Assembly (NCBI RefSeq): GCF_026163685.1
Contig: NZ_JAOXSR010000002.1
Location: 424,130-488,129 of the forward strand
Length of the DNA: 64,000 nt
Source of the DNA: Oerskovia flava
GTDB lineage: Bacteria > Actinomycetota > Actinomycetes > Actinomycetales > Cellulomonadaceae
Direction: 5' to 3'
The notes beneath the pieces were generated by a model that saw only the letters and a list, made by a program, of their open reading frames with translations, was not told the origin of the DNA and did not search any database. The position numbers and the translations under genes are program-made. Below are positions 1 through 10,464 of the stretch, piece by piece. Numbering within the stretch: the stretch's first letter is position 1; each line of letters begins with the position of its first letter.

Positions 1-1202
1 TCCTCACCGAACATCCGCATGAGCTCCTCCGCGACCGGCAGACCCGTGAACTCGTTCTCCGGGTACCCGCTGGAGTAGATCTCGAAGGCGTCCGCGAACA
101 CCGGGTCGCCCTCGACGAAGTCCGGGACGGACTCGGTGTTGCCGGGGAAGGCGTTCGCCAGCGAGGAGAGCTCGGAGTTGACGCTCTCGCTCATGAGGAA
201 CTCGACGAGCTTCCAGGCCTCGGCCTTGTGCTCGCTGTTCTCGGCGATGCCGATGCCCCACGACGCGTAGGGGATGCCGCGCTCACCGGTGTAGGAGTCC
301 TCGGCCGGGATCGCCGACACGCTGAACTCGAGCTCGGGGTTCGACTCGCGCAGCGTGTTGACGTGCGCGAGCGAGCTGATCACCATGCCGACGCGGCCGT
401 TGGTGAACTCCTCGACCTTGTCCTGCTCCTTCATGGTGAACGAGCCCGGCGCGATCACGCCCGCCTCCCACAGCTCGGCGATGTACTCGGTCGCGCTGGT
501 CACCTCGGCGTTCGTCACCGCCGGCTGGCCGTCGGCGAGCATGCTGCCACCGGAGGCCCAGACCCAGGACATCACGTCGTTCTGCACCCCGTTCGGGGCC
601 TCGAGCGACAGCGGGAGCGCCCAGCCGCTGACGTCGTCACCCAGGTCGTTGACAGCGCTGGCAGCCTCGGCGAACTCGGTACGGTTCGTCGGCGGCGCGT
701 CGATGCCCGCGTCCGCGAGGAGCTGGTCGTTCGTCAGGAGGGGGTAGACGAAGTTGACGACCGGGATCATGTAGGTCGCGCCGTCGATCTGGATCTGCGC
801 CGCGAGCTGGCTGTCGTCGTAGCCGGCCTCGCCCATGACGTCGGTGAGGCTCGCGATCGAGCCCTGCTTGACGAAGTCGGAGACCCAGGCGCCGTCGAGC
901 CCGACGACGTCGGACATCGTGCCGGCCGCCGCACCTGCGACGACCTGCTCCTTGGTCGAGGCGTACGGTCCGCTGAGCAGCTCGACCGTGATGCCGGGGT
1001 TCTGCTCCTCGAACTCGTCCATGAGCGCTCGCAGCGAGCCCTCCGGCAGCTCGGGCTCCCACCATTGCGAGAACTCGAGGGTGACGTCACCACCGGCTGC
1101 GGTGTCGTCGTCGCCCCCGTTGCCACAGGCCGCCGTGAGGGCCAGGGCAGACACACCGAGAAGTGCGAGGAACCGCCGTCGTGCGAGAGCGCCGTTGCTC
1201 AT
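1..1202 (-). CDS. ABC transporter sugar-binding lipoprotein (partial at left edge)
   Basis: Extracellular solute-binding protein of the family-1 (UgpB/MalE-like) type, the membrane-tethered receptor of an ABC importer, most likely for a sugar. Translation from the ATG at 1202 gives 400 residues before the window edge. A lipoprotein signal is visible: an Arg-rich N-terminus, a hydrophobic stretch and a lipobox ending LTAAC with Cys26, followed by an acidic and glycine linker. The mature part has the usual SBP features (EFSQWWEPE near the start, WGIGIAENSEHKAEAWKLVEFLM near the end). The last few dozen residues and the expected permease genes lie outside the window. A purine-rich GGAGAGTGGAGAGAG precedes the start. 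It is divergent from a DeoR-type regulator, which probably controls it. The substrate cannot be read from the sequence. Confidence 0.93.
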   Translation of the reverse strand, partial: MSNGALARRRFLALLGVSALALTAACGNGGDDDTAAGGDVTLEFSQWWEPELPEGSLRALMDEFEEQNPGITVELLSGPYASTKEQVVAGAAAGTMSDVVGLDGAWVSDFVKQGSIASLTDVMGEAGYDDSQLAAQIQIDGATYMIPVVNFVYPLLTNDQLLADAGIDAPPTNRTEFAEAASAVNDLGDDVSGWALPLSLEAPNGVQNDVMSWVWASGGSMLADGQPAVTNAEVTSATEYIAELWEAGVIAPGSFTMKEQDKVEEFTNGRVGMVISSLAHVNTLRESNPELEFSVSAIPAEDSYTGERGIPYASWGIGIAENSEHKAEAWKLVEFLMSESVNSELSSLANAFPGNTESVPDFVEGDPVFADAFEIYSSGYPENEFTGLPVAEELMRMFGE

Positions 1203-1237
1203 CTCTCTCCACTCTCCTTGAAGTAGAAGTGCAACAT

Positions 1238-1254
1238 CATGCGCTTCCATGCGC
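1238..1254. promoter_or_regulatory. Direct repeat, candidate operator of the sugar transporter
   Basis: Two copies of CATGCGC (1238-1244 and 1248-1254) lie one helical turn apart, followed by ATT. They are just downstream of the predicted start of transcription of the binding-protein gene. The divergent DeoR-family protein is the obvious candidate ligand. The assignment is inference. Confidence 0.4.
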
Positions 1255-1273
1255 ATTGATGCTTGTTCCGCTC

Positions 1274-1302
1274 ACGCTAGCCAGCAATCATCCGCACGTC
1301 AA
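1274..1302 (-). promoter_or_regulatory. SigA-type promoter of the sugar-binding protein gene
   Basis: On the minus strand a -35 hexamer TTGACG (1302-1297) is separated by exactly 17 nt from a -10 hexamer TAGCGT (1279-1274). Transcription would start near 1267, giving a leader of about 65 nt before the ATG at 1202. Confidence 0.6.
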
Positions 1303-1417
1303 GGCACAAGTTCGCAACAGTTCCGGCGTCCTGGCAACGACGAGCGGCGGGGGGATGGCGCCCGGCACGGCCGTCTCGGCCTGCGTCCGGGCATGCCGAC
1401 GGTCAGCACGTTCCTGC

Positions 1418-1429
1418 ACGCACGTGCGT
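1418..1429. promoter_or_regulatory. 12-bp palindrome upstream of the DeoR-type regulator
   Basis: ACGCACGTGCGT is a perfect palindrome. It sits between the -35 and -10 regions of the regulator's own likely promoter (-10-like TAGAAC at 1438-1443, 7 nt before the ATG). This is a plausible autoregulatory site; CACGTG cores are short, so chance is possible. Confidence 0.35.
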
Positions 1430-1450
1430 TTATGTGCTAGAACTCTTGTC

Positions 1451-2284
1451 ATGACCAGCACTGCTGCCACGGACGCCACCGGTCAGGCCCGCCGACTGCC
1501 CGCGGGCCGCAAGGCGGAGCTCGCGGCCTACGTGGCCGAGATCGGGCAGGTGACCGTCGCGGAGCTCGCGGAGCGGTTCGACGTCTCCCCCGACACCATC
1601 CGGCGCGACCTCGACCAGCTCGACACCGACGGCATCCTCATCCGGACGCACGGCGGGGCCGTCAGCCTCTCGGCCGTCCCGCGCCCGGACACCGGGCTCG
1701 ACGTCCGGGTCCGCCTGCAGGCCGCCGCGAAGGAGAAGATCGGCGAGATCGCGGCCGGGCTCGTCACCGACGGTTCGTCGATCATGACGAACGCGGGCAC
1801 CACCACCCTGGCTCTCGCCCGCCACCTGCGCGAGCACCGCGAGCTGACCATCGCGACCAACAGCCTGCGGCTGCCGGCCGAGATCTCCCCCAAGGTCTTC
1901 CGCGACCTCTACGTCTTCGGGGGGCAGGTCCGGCTCAGCGCGCAGGCGACGGTCGGGCCGGTGAGCTTCCAGCTCGCCCCGGCCGCCGGTGACGTCGACA
2001 TCCGGTGCGACCTCGCCCTGGTCGCCGTCGGCGCCGTCCACGCGGAGAGCGGCTTCTCCACGAGCAACCTCGGCGAGGCCGCGATGATGGCCCAGATGAT
2101 GGAGCGCGCGTCGCGCGTGGCGGTCCTCGCCGACCACTCCAAGTTCGGCAGGCGCCTCTTCGCGCAGATCTCCGACCTCTCGCGGGCCGACTACCTCGTC
2201 ACGGACTCGGCGCCGCCCGCCGACCTCGCCCGCGCCCTCGAGGCCGCGGGCGTCACCGTCCTCACGCCGGCCGCCGGCGACTGA
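1451..2284 (+). CDS. DeoR/GlpR-family transcriptional regulator
   Basis: A 277-residue DNA-binding repressor of the DeoR family, which usually senses a phosphorylated sugar. Residues about 20-75 form the N-terminal winged helix-turn-helix with the family signature (ELAERFDVSPDTIRRDL, then ILIRTHGGAV). Residues about 95-250 form the DeoRC sensor domain, with NAGTTT at 114-119 and a late ADHSKFGR motif. The ATG at 1451 has no Shine-Dalgarno sequence but has TAGAAC 7 nt upstream, so the mRNA is probably leaderless. It is divergent from the sugar-binding lipoprotein and likely controls that transport operon. Family assignment is firm; target and ligand are inferred. Confidence 0.95.
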   Translation: MTSTAATDATGQARRLPAGRKAELAAYVAEIGQVTVAELAERFDVSPDTIRRDLDQLDTDGILIRTHGGAVSLSAVPRPDTGLDVRVRLQAAAKEKIGEIAAGLVTDGSSIMTNAGTTTLALARHLREHRELTIATNSLRLPAEISPKVFRDLYVFGGQVRLSAQATVGPVSFQLAPAAGDVDIRCDLALVAVGAVHAESGFSTSNLGEAAMMAQMMERASRVAVLADHSKFGRRLFAQISDLSRADYLVTDSAPPADLARALEAAGVTVLTPAAGD

Positions 2285-2322
2285 GCCGTCCCGACGGTCC
2301 CGGGACGACCCGTCCCGGGACG

Positions 2323-2363
2323 ACGACGGGGCGCCCACCTCGAGGAGGTGAGCGCCCCGTCGT
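2323..2363. terminator. Bidirectional terminator hairpin between deoR-type gene and acnA
   Basis: Arms ACGACGGGGCGC (2323-2334) and GCGCCCCGTCGT (2352-2363) pair perfectly. The segment between them continues the stem (CACCTC / GAGGTG) past one mismatch to a 3-nt loop. It lies between convergent genes and has no long T-run, as is usual in GC-rich actinobacteria. Confidence 0.75.
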
Positions 2364-2430
2364 GCAGAGCCGGCGACCGGCGGCGTCGCGCTAGTCGACG
2401 CCGCTCAGCGATCCGTCAGGTGGCGGGTCG

Positions 2431-5199
<2,769 letters not shown>

Positions 5200-5388
5200 G
5201 ATGGCTCCTTCTGCGTGGCGAGACGGTGACGACCTGCCGCCGACCGTGCCTCGGGCAGGGTCGTGGCGACCGTCGGATGGCGTTGCTGATGTCTGACGGG
5301 TGGTGCTCGGGGGGCTTTGCCCAGCCTACGCCGGGCGTGGTGCGCGGCCCGTGCCGTGCGAGGCAGCGGTCCGACCAGCACCGCGACC

Positions 5389-5394
5389 AGCATA
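5389..5394 (-). promoter_or_regulatory. Candidate -10 box of acnA
   Basis: TATGCT on the minus strand matches the actinobacterial TANNNT -10 consensus. A TTGACG hexamer lies 15 nt upstream inside the adjacent palindrome. Predicted start of transcription is near 5382. Confidence 0.45.
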
Positions 5395-5395
5395 C

Positions 5396-5425
5396 CGCAT
5401 ATATCTTGACGTCAAGATATATGCG
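5396..5425. promoter_or_regulatory. Perfect 30-bp palindrome, likely operator of acnA
   Basis: The left half CGCATATATCTTGAC is followed immediately by its exact reverse complement, giving 30 bp of perfect dyad symmetry. This is the most AT-rich patch in its surroundings. The half-site TATCTTGA/TCAAGATA resembles MarR-family operators. It abuts the acnA -10 box and covers the -35 region, so a bound protein would be expected to repress. No regulator gene is adjacent. Confidence 0.65.
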
Positions 5426-5437
5426 TCCGGTCCGCCG

Positions 5438-5626
5438 TCAGGGACCGGCCGTCGCGAGGGCGACCACGAGGGCGATCGCTCCCCAGGCGACCAGGCTCAG
5501 ACCCAGCGCGAGCACCAGGCCGTGCGCGCCGGTCGACTCGTCCTGAGGGCTGCGCCGCAGGACCCGCCCGGCGAGCACGAGGCCGGCGAGCAGGAGGAGG
5601 GAACCGACGTAGACGAGCAGAGGCAT
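5438..5626 (-). CDS. Small two-helix membrane protein
   Basis: A 62-residue protein that I do not recognise. Two hydrophobic segments are visible: residues 1-23 (MPLLVYVGSLLLLAGLVLAG) and about 37-60 (GLVLALGLSLVAWGAIALVV). They are joined by a short polar loop with RRSPQDESTG, so both ends would face the same side. An alternative ATG three codons upstream (5635) is equally possible, and neither has a clear ribosome site. Its stop is 12 nt before the palindrome of the acnA promoter, and it is transcribed in the same direction as acnA. Two well-formed hydrophobic helices in a GC-rich frame favour a real gene, but a chance frame cannot be excluded. Confidence 0.5.
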   Translation of the reverse strand: MPLLVYVGSLLLLAGLVLAGRVLRRSPQDESTGAHGLVLALGLSLVAWGAIALVVALATAGP

Positions 5627-5774
5627 CGCGCCCATTGTCGGGCCGAACCACCCGCAGTGCCTCTGGAACACCGGACCGACCCGGATGCGACATCCTGGAG
5701 TACCCGGAGCGGTGGCGGTCCGGGCCGCCGGGCGTCCGGGTCCCACCGGGTGCGGGCGTGGTCGAGGAGGTCGG

Positions 5775-6290
5775 ATGGGTACCAACGACGCCGCTGGCCG
5801 TGAGCAGCGGGACGACGGGCGGCACGAGAGCGTCAACCAGCGCCTGGACCGGAACTGGAACGAGCTGCTGCAGGAGCTGCGGGTCACGCAGACGGGCGTG
5901 CAGATCCTCACCGGGTTCCTGCTCACGGTCCCGTTCCAGCAGCGGTTCACCGAGCTCGACGACGTGCAGCGAGGGACCTACCTCGTGCTCGTCGTGCTCG
6001 CGGCGCTCGCCACGGGCTTCCTCGTCGCGCCGGTGAGCCTGCACCGCTTCCTCTTCCGGCGAGGGCTCAAGCTGACGCTCGTCACCCTCGCCGACCGCCT
6101 CGCGCGGTGCGGGCTGCTCGTCCTCGGGGTGCTCGTGTCGGGCTGCACGTTCCTGCTGTTCGACGTCGTCGCCGGGCGAGCCGCCGGGATCGTCGTCGGC
6201 GCGTGCGTCCTGGCGGCCCTGGCCGGGCTGTGGCTCGTGCTGCCGGTCCTGCGCTCGCGCGACGCGGCACGGCAGCGGGACCCGCGCTGA
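5775..6290 (+). CDS. DUF6328 family membrane protein
   Basis: A 171-residue protein of the DUF6328 family, function unknown. The family signature RLDRNWNELLQELRVTQTG is at about residues 20-38 and continues into VQILTGFLLTVPFQQRF. Four transmembrane segments are visible, at about 37-50, 65-87, 108-130 and 135-160. The start ATG at 5775 is chosen because GAGGAGG lies 4 nt upstream, and the family signature begins shortly after. The polar N-terminus (GTNDAAGREQRDDGRHES) is low in conservation. It is convergent with the RNA methyltransferase gene and apparently monocistronic. Confidence 0.85.
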   Translation: MGTNDAAGREQRDDGRHESVNQRLDRNWNELLQELRVTQTGVQILTGFLLTVPFQQRFTELDDVQRGTYLVLVVLAALATGFLVAPVSLHRFLFRRGLKLTLVTLADRLARCGLLVLGVLVSGCTFLLFDVVAGRAAGIVVGACVLAALAGLWLVLPVLRSRDAARQRDPR

Positions 6291-6308
6291 GCGACGACCC
6301 ACCGGGCA

Positions 6309-7673
6309 TCAGCGGGTGAGGACCGCGAGCGCCTCGACGTGGTGCGTGTGGGGGAAGAGGTCGAACGCGCGCAGGGTGCTCAGCGTGTAGCCGTGCTCGG
6401 CGAGGTAGGCGACGTCCCGGGCGAGCGCCGCGGGGTCGCACGCCACGTAGACGACGCTGCGGGGCCCGAGCGCCGCCACGCGCTCGACGACCGCGCGACC
6501 GGCGCCGGTGCGCGGCGGGTCGAGCACGACGACGTCCGCGCCGCCGCGCGCGGCGTGCTCGCCACGGGCGAGGACCCGCTCGACCGGCCCGTGGTGGAGC
6601 TCGACCTGCGGGGCGCCGTGCGCGTTGCGCCGGGCGTCCTTGACCGCACGGGGGTCGCCCTCGATCGCGACGACGTGCCCGCCGTCGCCGACCGCGTGCG
6701 CGAGCGGGAGGGAGAAGAGGCCGGCACCGGAGTAGAGGTCGACCACCCGGCCGCCCTGCACGTCCCCGACGGCGTCGAGCACGGCCTCGCCGAGGACGAG
6801 GGGAGCGGCGCGGTGGACCTGCCAGAACCCGTCGGCGGCGACCTTGAAGGTGTGCTCGACGCCACGCAGGCTGACATTCTCGACGACGGACCGGCGCGCG
6901 TTGGGCCGCTTGTCGAGGTGCCCGGCCCGCCAGACCGCGTCGTCGACGAGCAGCACGGGGGGCGTCCCCCCGGCCGGGGCGACGAGCTCGAGGCGCGTGC
7001 CCGGGCGCCAGCGGCGGGTGAAGACACGTTCGCGCTCGGCGAGGGCGAGCACCTCCGGGGTGGCGAGGGGCATGGTGTCGAGCGCCACGACGTCGTGCGA
7101 GCGGTGCTTGTGCATCCCCGCCCGACCCTCGGCGTCGGCGACGAGGTCGATCCGCGTGCGGTAGCCGAGACCGTCGCGCTCGTCGTCCCCCGGCAGACCC
7201 TCGACCTCTACCTGAAGGTCAAGGTGCGCCAGTCGCTGCAGCTGCTCGGCGACGACGCCCGCCTTCCAGCGCCGCTGGGCGGGCAGCGCGACGTGCGCGA
7301 GCTCACCACCACCGACGCCTCCCGGGCCCGCCTCGGGCCACACGGAGGCCACGCGGTCGGGCGACGGCTCCAGGATCTCGACCGCGTCGCCGCGCCAGAA
7401 CGGGGCGTCCTGCTCCCCCTCGGTGATCTGCACACGTGCCCGCTCGCCCGGCAGCGCGTGCCGCACGAACACCACCCGGCCGTCGAGCCGGGCCACGCAG
7501 TGGCCGCCGTGGGCGACCGGTCCGACCTCCACCTCGACCTGAGGTCGAGACTCCGACGACTCGGTCGGTGACACGTCGGACGGCACATCGTTCGGTGAGC
7601 CGTCGGCCGGTCCGCTCGTGGCGGTCGGCTCGGGGGTCGCGGCGGTCTCGGGCTGGTTCTCGGGTCGGGGCAC
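6309..7673 (-). CDS. TrmA/RlmD-family RNA (uracil-5-)methyltransferase
   Basis: Class I SAM-dependent RNA methyltransferase, 454 residues, expected to make 5-methyluridine in rRNA or tRNA. After a Pro/Thr/Ser-rich leader (about 1-45) comes a TRAM RNA-binding domain (VEVEVGPVAHGGHCVARLDG onward). The catalytic part has DLYSGAGLFSLPLA (SAM site), VVLDPPRTGAGR and YVACDPAALARD, where the Cys is the nucleophile. The Cys cluster that holds the 4Fe-4S centre in RlmD is not seen: the corresponding segment reads GGGELAHVALPAQRRWKA. The start is uncertain: GTG at 7673 follows GATACT by 7 nt (leaderless), while GTG at 7700 is also in frame. Order matches M. tuberculosis Rv2689c beside Rv2690c. Confidence 0.93.
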   Translation of the reverse strand: MPRPENQPETAATPEPTATSGPADGSPNDVPSDVSPTESSESRPQVEVEVGPVAHGGHCVARLDGRVVFVRHALPGERARVQITEGEQDAPFWRGDAVEILEPSPDRVASVWPEAGPGGVGGGELAHVALPAQRRWKAGVVAEQLQRLAHLDLQVEVEGLPGDDERDGLGYRTRIDLVADAEGRAGMHKHRSHDVVALDTMPLATPEVLALAERERVFTRRWRPGTRLELVAPAGGTPPVLLVDDAVWRAGHLDKRPNARRSVVENVSLRGVEHTFKVAADGFWQVHRAAPLVLGEAVLDAVGDVQGGRVVDLYSGAGLFSLPLAHAVGDGGHVVAIEGDPRAVKDARRNAHGAPQVELHHGPVERVLARGEHAARGGADVVVLDPPRTGAGRAVVERVAALGPRSVVYVACDPAALARDVAYLAEHGYTLSTLRAFDLFPHTHHVEALAVLTR

Positions 7674-7718
7674 CCGTCCAGTATCCCGGACGCGGACCAC
7701 GGGGCCGCCCGGCGGGCG

Positions 7719-9722
7719 TCAGTACCGCGGCGGGAGGTTCTGGGTGTAGCCCTCGCCCTCGAGGCCCGTCTGCCCCTGGGTCGAGGACAGCTGCCACGGC
7801 ACCGAGGCCACCACGACGCCCGGCGTGAAGAGCAGCCGGCTCTTGAGGCGCATCGCGCTCTGGTTGTGCAGCAGACGCTCCCACCAGTGCCCGACGACGT
7901 ACTCGGGCACGTACACGACCACCAGGTCCCGCGGGCTCTCCCGCCGCACGGAGCGGACGTAGGACAGGATCGGGCGCGTGATCTCCCGATACGGGGAGTC
8001 GAGCACACGCAGGGCGACCGGCAGCTCGAGCGCCTCCCACTCGCGGGTCATCTCGGCGATCTCGTCGGCGTCGACCCCCACCGTGACGGCCTCGAGCACG
8101 GACGGCCGTGTGGCACGCGCGTAGGACAGCGCGCGCATCGTCGGGCGGTGCAGCCGCGACACGAGGACGATCGCGTGCACGCGGCTCGGCAGCGCCCGGG
8201 TGGACGCGGGGTCGTCGCCGAGCGCGAGCTCGTCCCGGACCCGGTCGTAGTGCTTGCGGATCGCCCGCATGAGCACGAAGATCAGCGCCATCGCGAGCAC
8301 CGCGATCCACGCGCCGTGCGTGAACTTGGTGACGAGGACGATGACGAGGACCCCGGCCGTCAGGAGCAGGCCGACCGCGTTGATGACCCGCGAGCGTCGC
8401 AGCCGCGACCGCTCGCGCGGGTTCGGCTCGGTACGCAGGGCACGGGTCCAGTGCCGGACCATGCCGAGCTGCGAGAGGGTGAAGGACACGAACACGCCCA
8501 CGATGTAGAGCTGGATGAGCCGAGTGACCTCGGCGTCGAACACCCAGACCAGCACGATCGCGGCCACGGCGAGGGTGATGATCCCGTTGGAGAACGCGAG
8601 CCGGTCGCCGCGCGTGTGGAGCTGCCGGGGCAGGTAGCCGTCCTTCGCGAGGATGGACCCGAGGACGGGGAACCCGTTGAAGGCGGTGTTGGCGGCGAGC
8701 ACGAGGATGAACGCCGTCACGGCGACCACCGCGACGAAGAGCACCGGTGCACCGCGGAAGACCACCTCGGCGAGCTGACCCAGCACAGGGTGCTGCACGT
8801 AGTCCGCCGGGACCGGTCCCCCGCCCGAGGAGAGCTGGGTCTGCGGGTCCTCGACGTACTGCACACCCGTCGCCCGCGCGAGGAGCAGGATCACCATCAT
8901 CATCGTCGCGGAGATCGCGCCGAGGATGACGAGCGTCGTCGCGGCGTTGCGCGCCCGGGGCTCGCGGAACGCCTGGACGCCGTTGCTCACGGCCTCGACG
9001 CCCGTCAGCGCGGCGCAGCCCGAGGCGAAGGCCCGCGCCACGAGCAGTGCGCCGGCGATGCCGAGCAGGCCCTGGTCGAGGTCGCTCGCCGGGACGACGT
9101 CGAGCCCCGCGCTCTGCGCCTGGGCAAGGTTCCCCGTCACGTGCTGGAGGAACCCGACGACGGCCGTGACCCCGACGGCAAGCATGAACAGGTACACCCC
9201 GGCGGCGAAGAAGCGCCCCGACTCACGCACCCCCCGCAGGTTCATCAGGGCGAGGACGGCGACCAGGACGATCGCCACCTGGGTCTCGTGACCGCGCGCG
9301 GCGGGCACGGCGCTGGCGATGTACTGCGCGCCGGACGAGAGCGACACCGCCACCGTGAGCACGTAGTCGATCATCAGCGCGGAGGCGACCCCGACACCGG
9401 CCTTGGGGCCGAGGTTCACGGTCGCGACGCGGTAGTCGCCACCCGACGGGTAGGCACGCACGTTCTGGCGGTAGGAGAGCACCACGGTCAGCAGCACGAC
9501 CACGACCGCGAGTCCGACCCAGGGCGAGATCGTCGTCGCCGCCACGCCGGCCACGGCGAGCGTCAGGAGGATCTCGTCGGGGGCGTAGGCGACCGACGAC
9601 AGGGCGTCGGAGGCGAACACGGGCAGGGCCACCCGCTTGGGCAGCGGCGCATGGCCCTCGCGGTCGCTGCGCACGGGGCGACCCAGCAGCAACCGCTTCG
9701 CAGCATCCACGATGTCCGACAC
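7719..9722 (-). CDS. APC-family permease, KimA-like potassium importer
   Basis: A 667-residue amino acid/polyamine/organocation-fold transporter with about 12 transmembrane helices in the first 500 residues. Early helices carry FASDALSSVAYAPDEIL and YPSGGDYRVATVNLGP, typical of the YdaO/KimA branch. A long cytoplasmic C-terminal region (about 510-667, with ALSYARATRPSVLEAVTVG) resembles the dimerising tail of Bacillus KimA, a high-affinity K+ importer. That substrate is inferred from family resemblance and from the divergent, adjacent pair of TrkA/RCK proteins. Start is GTG at 9722 beginning VSDIVDAAKR; GGGGC lies just upstream. It is the counterpart of M. tuberculosis Rv2690c. Confidence 0.92.
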   Translation of the reverse strand: MSDIVDAAKRLLLGRPVRSDREGHAPLPKRVALPVFASDALSSVAYAPDEILLTLAVAGVAATTISPWVGLAVVVVLLTVVLSYRQNVRAYPSGGDYRVATVNLGPKAGVGVASALMIDYVLTVAVSLSSGAQYIASAVPAARGHETQVAIVLVAVLALMNLRGVRESGRFFAAGVYLFMLAVGVTAVVGFLQHVTGNLAQAQSAGLDVVPASDLDQGLLGIAGALLVARAFASGCAALTGVEAVSNGVQAFREPRARNAATTLVILGAISATMMMVILLLARATGVQYVEDPQTQLSSGGGPVPADYVQHPVLGQLAEVVFRGAPVLFVAVVAVTAFILVLAANTAFNGFPVLGSILAKDGYLPRQLHTRGDRLAFSNGIITLAVAAIVLVWVFDAEVTRLIQLYIVGVFVSFTLSQLGMVRHWTRALRTEPNPRERSRLRRSRVINAVGLLLTAGVLVIVLVTKFTHGAWIAVLAMALIFVLMRAIRKHYDRVRDELALGDDPASTRALPSRVHAIVLVSRLHRPTMRALSYARATRPSVLEAVTVGVDADEIAEMTREWEALELPVALRVLDSPYREITRPILSYVRSVRRESPRDLVVVYVPEYVVGHWWERLLHNQSAMRLKSRLLFTPGVVVASVPWQLSSTQGQTGLEGEGYTQNLPPRY

Positions 9723-9780
9723 GAAGCCCCATGCTATGCCCGACGCGGGCGCCGGGCGCCCGCACGACGCCCGGGGAAGG

Positions 9781-9786
9781 TATAGC
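9781..9786 (+). promoter_or_regulatory. -10 box of a leaderless ceoB transcript
   Basis: TATAGC ends 9 nt before the GTG at 9796, with no ribosome-binding sequence between. The whole gap to the divergent permease gene is only 73 nt, so both promoters are packed here. Confidence 0.55.
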
Positions 9787-9795
9787 GTTTCGCTC

Positions 9796-10464
9796 GTGCA
9801 CTTCGTGATCATGGGTTGCGGCAGGGTGGGTGCCACCCTCGCGCGCTCGCTCGAGAACCGCGGCCACTCCGTGGCCGTCGTCGACCAGAACCCGGATGCG
9901 TTCCGGCGCCTGCCGTCGGACTTCTCCGGGAAGAAGGTCACCGGCGTCGGCTTCGACCGCGACACCCTCGTCCAGGCGGGGATCGAGGACGCGTACGCGT
10001 TCGCCGCGGTCTCCGACGGCGACAACTCGAACATCCTCTCGGCCCGGGTCGTGCGCGAGACGTACGGCGTCGACAACGTCGTGGCACGCATCTACGACCC
10101 GCACCGGGCGGAGATCTACCAACGGCTGGGTATCCCGACGGTCGCGACCGTGCGCTGGACGGCCGACCAGGTGCTGAGACGGATGCTGCCGCTCGGGGCG
10201 ACCGACGAGTACCGGGACGCGTCCGGCCAGGTCCGCCTCGCGCAGGTCGACGTCCACCCCGACTGGGTGGGTCGCTCCGCGCGGGCGATCGAGCGCGCGA
10301 CCGGCGCGCGGGTGGCGTTCGTCTCACGATTCGGCGACGGCGTGCTCGGGACCCCGGACATGGTGCTGCAGGAGAACGACGTCCTGCACGTCCTGATGCG
10401 CAGCACGGACGCCGCGACGGTGGAACGGGTCCTCACGCGTGCCCCTGAGGCGGAGGAGGACTGA
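9796..10464 (+). CDS. ceoB: TrkA-family potassium channel/transport regulatory protein (CeoB-like)
   Basis: A 222-residue cytoplasmic RCK protein that gates potassium transport in response to nucleotides. Residues 1-120 are the TrkA-N Rossmann domain, with the nucleotide-binding MGCGRVGATLARSLENRGH followed by an acidic VVDQNPDAF. Residues about 135-222 are the TrkA-C domain. Start is GTG at 9796, which puts the Rossmann strand directly at the N-terminus and leaves a leaderless promoter. The next gene overlaps its stop by one base (TGATG), so the two are translated together. No TrkH membrane subunit is nearby; the divergent KimA-like permease is the likely partner. Matches Rv2691 (ceoB). Confidence 0.95.
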   Translation: MHFVIMGCGRVGATLARSLENRGHSVAVVDQNPDAFRRLPSDFSGKKVTGVGFDRDTLVQAGIEDAYAFAAVSDGDNSNILSARVVRETYGVDNVVARIYDPHRAEIYQRLGIPTVATVRWTADQVLRRMLPLGATDEYRDASGQVRLAQVDVHPDWVGRSARAIERATGARVAFVSRFGDGVLGTPDMVLQENDVLHVLMRSTDAATVERVLTRAPEAEED

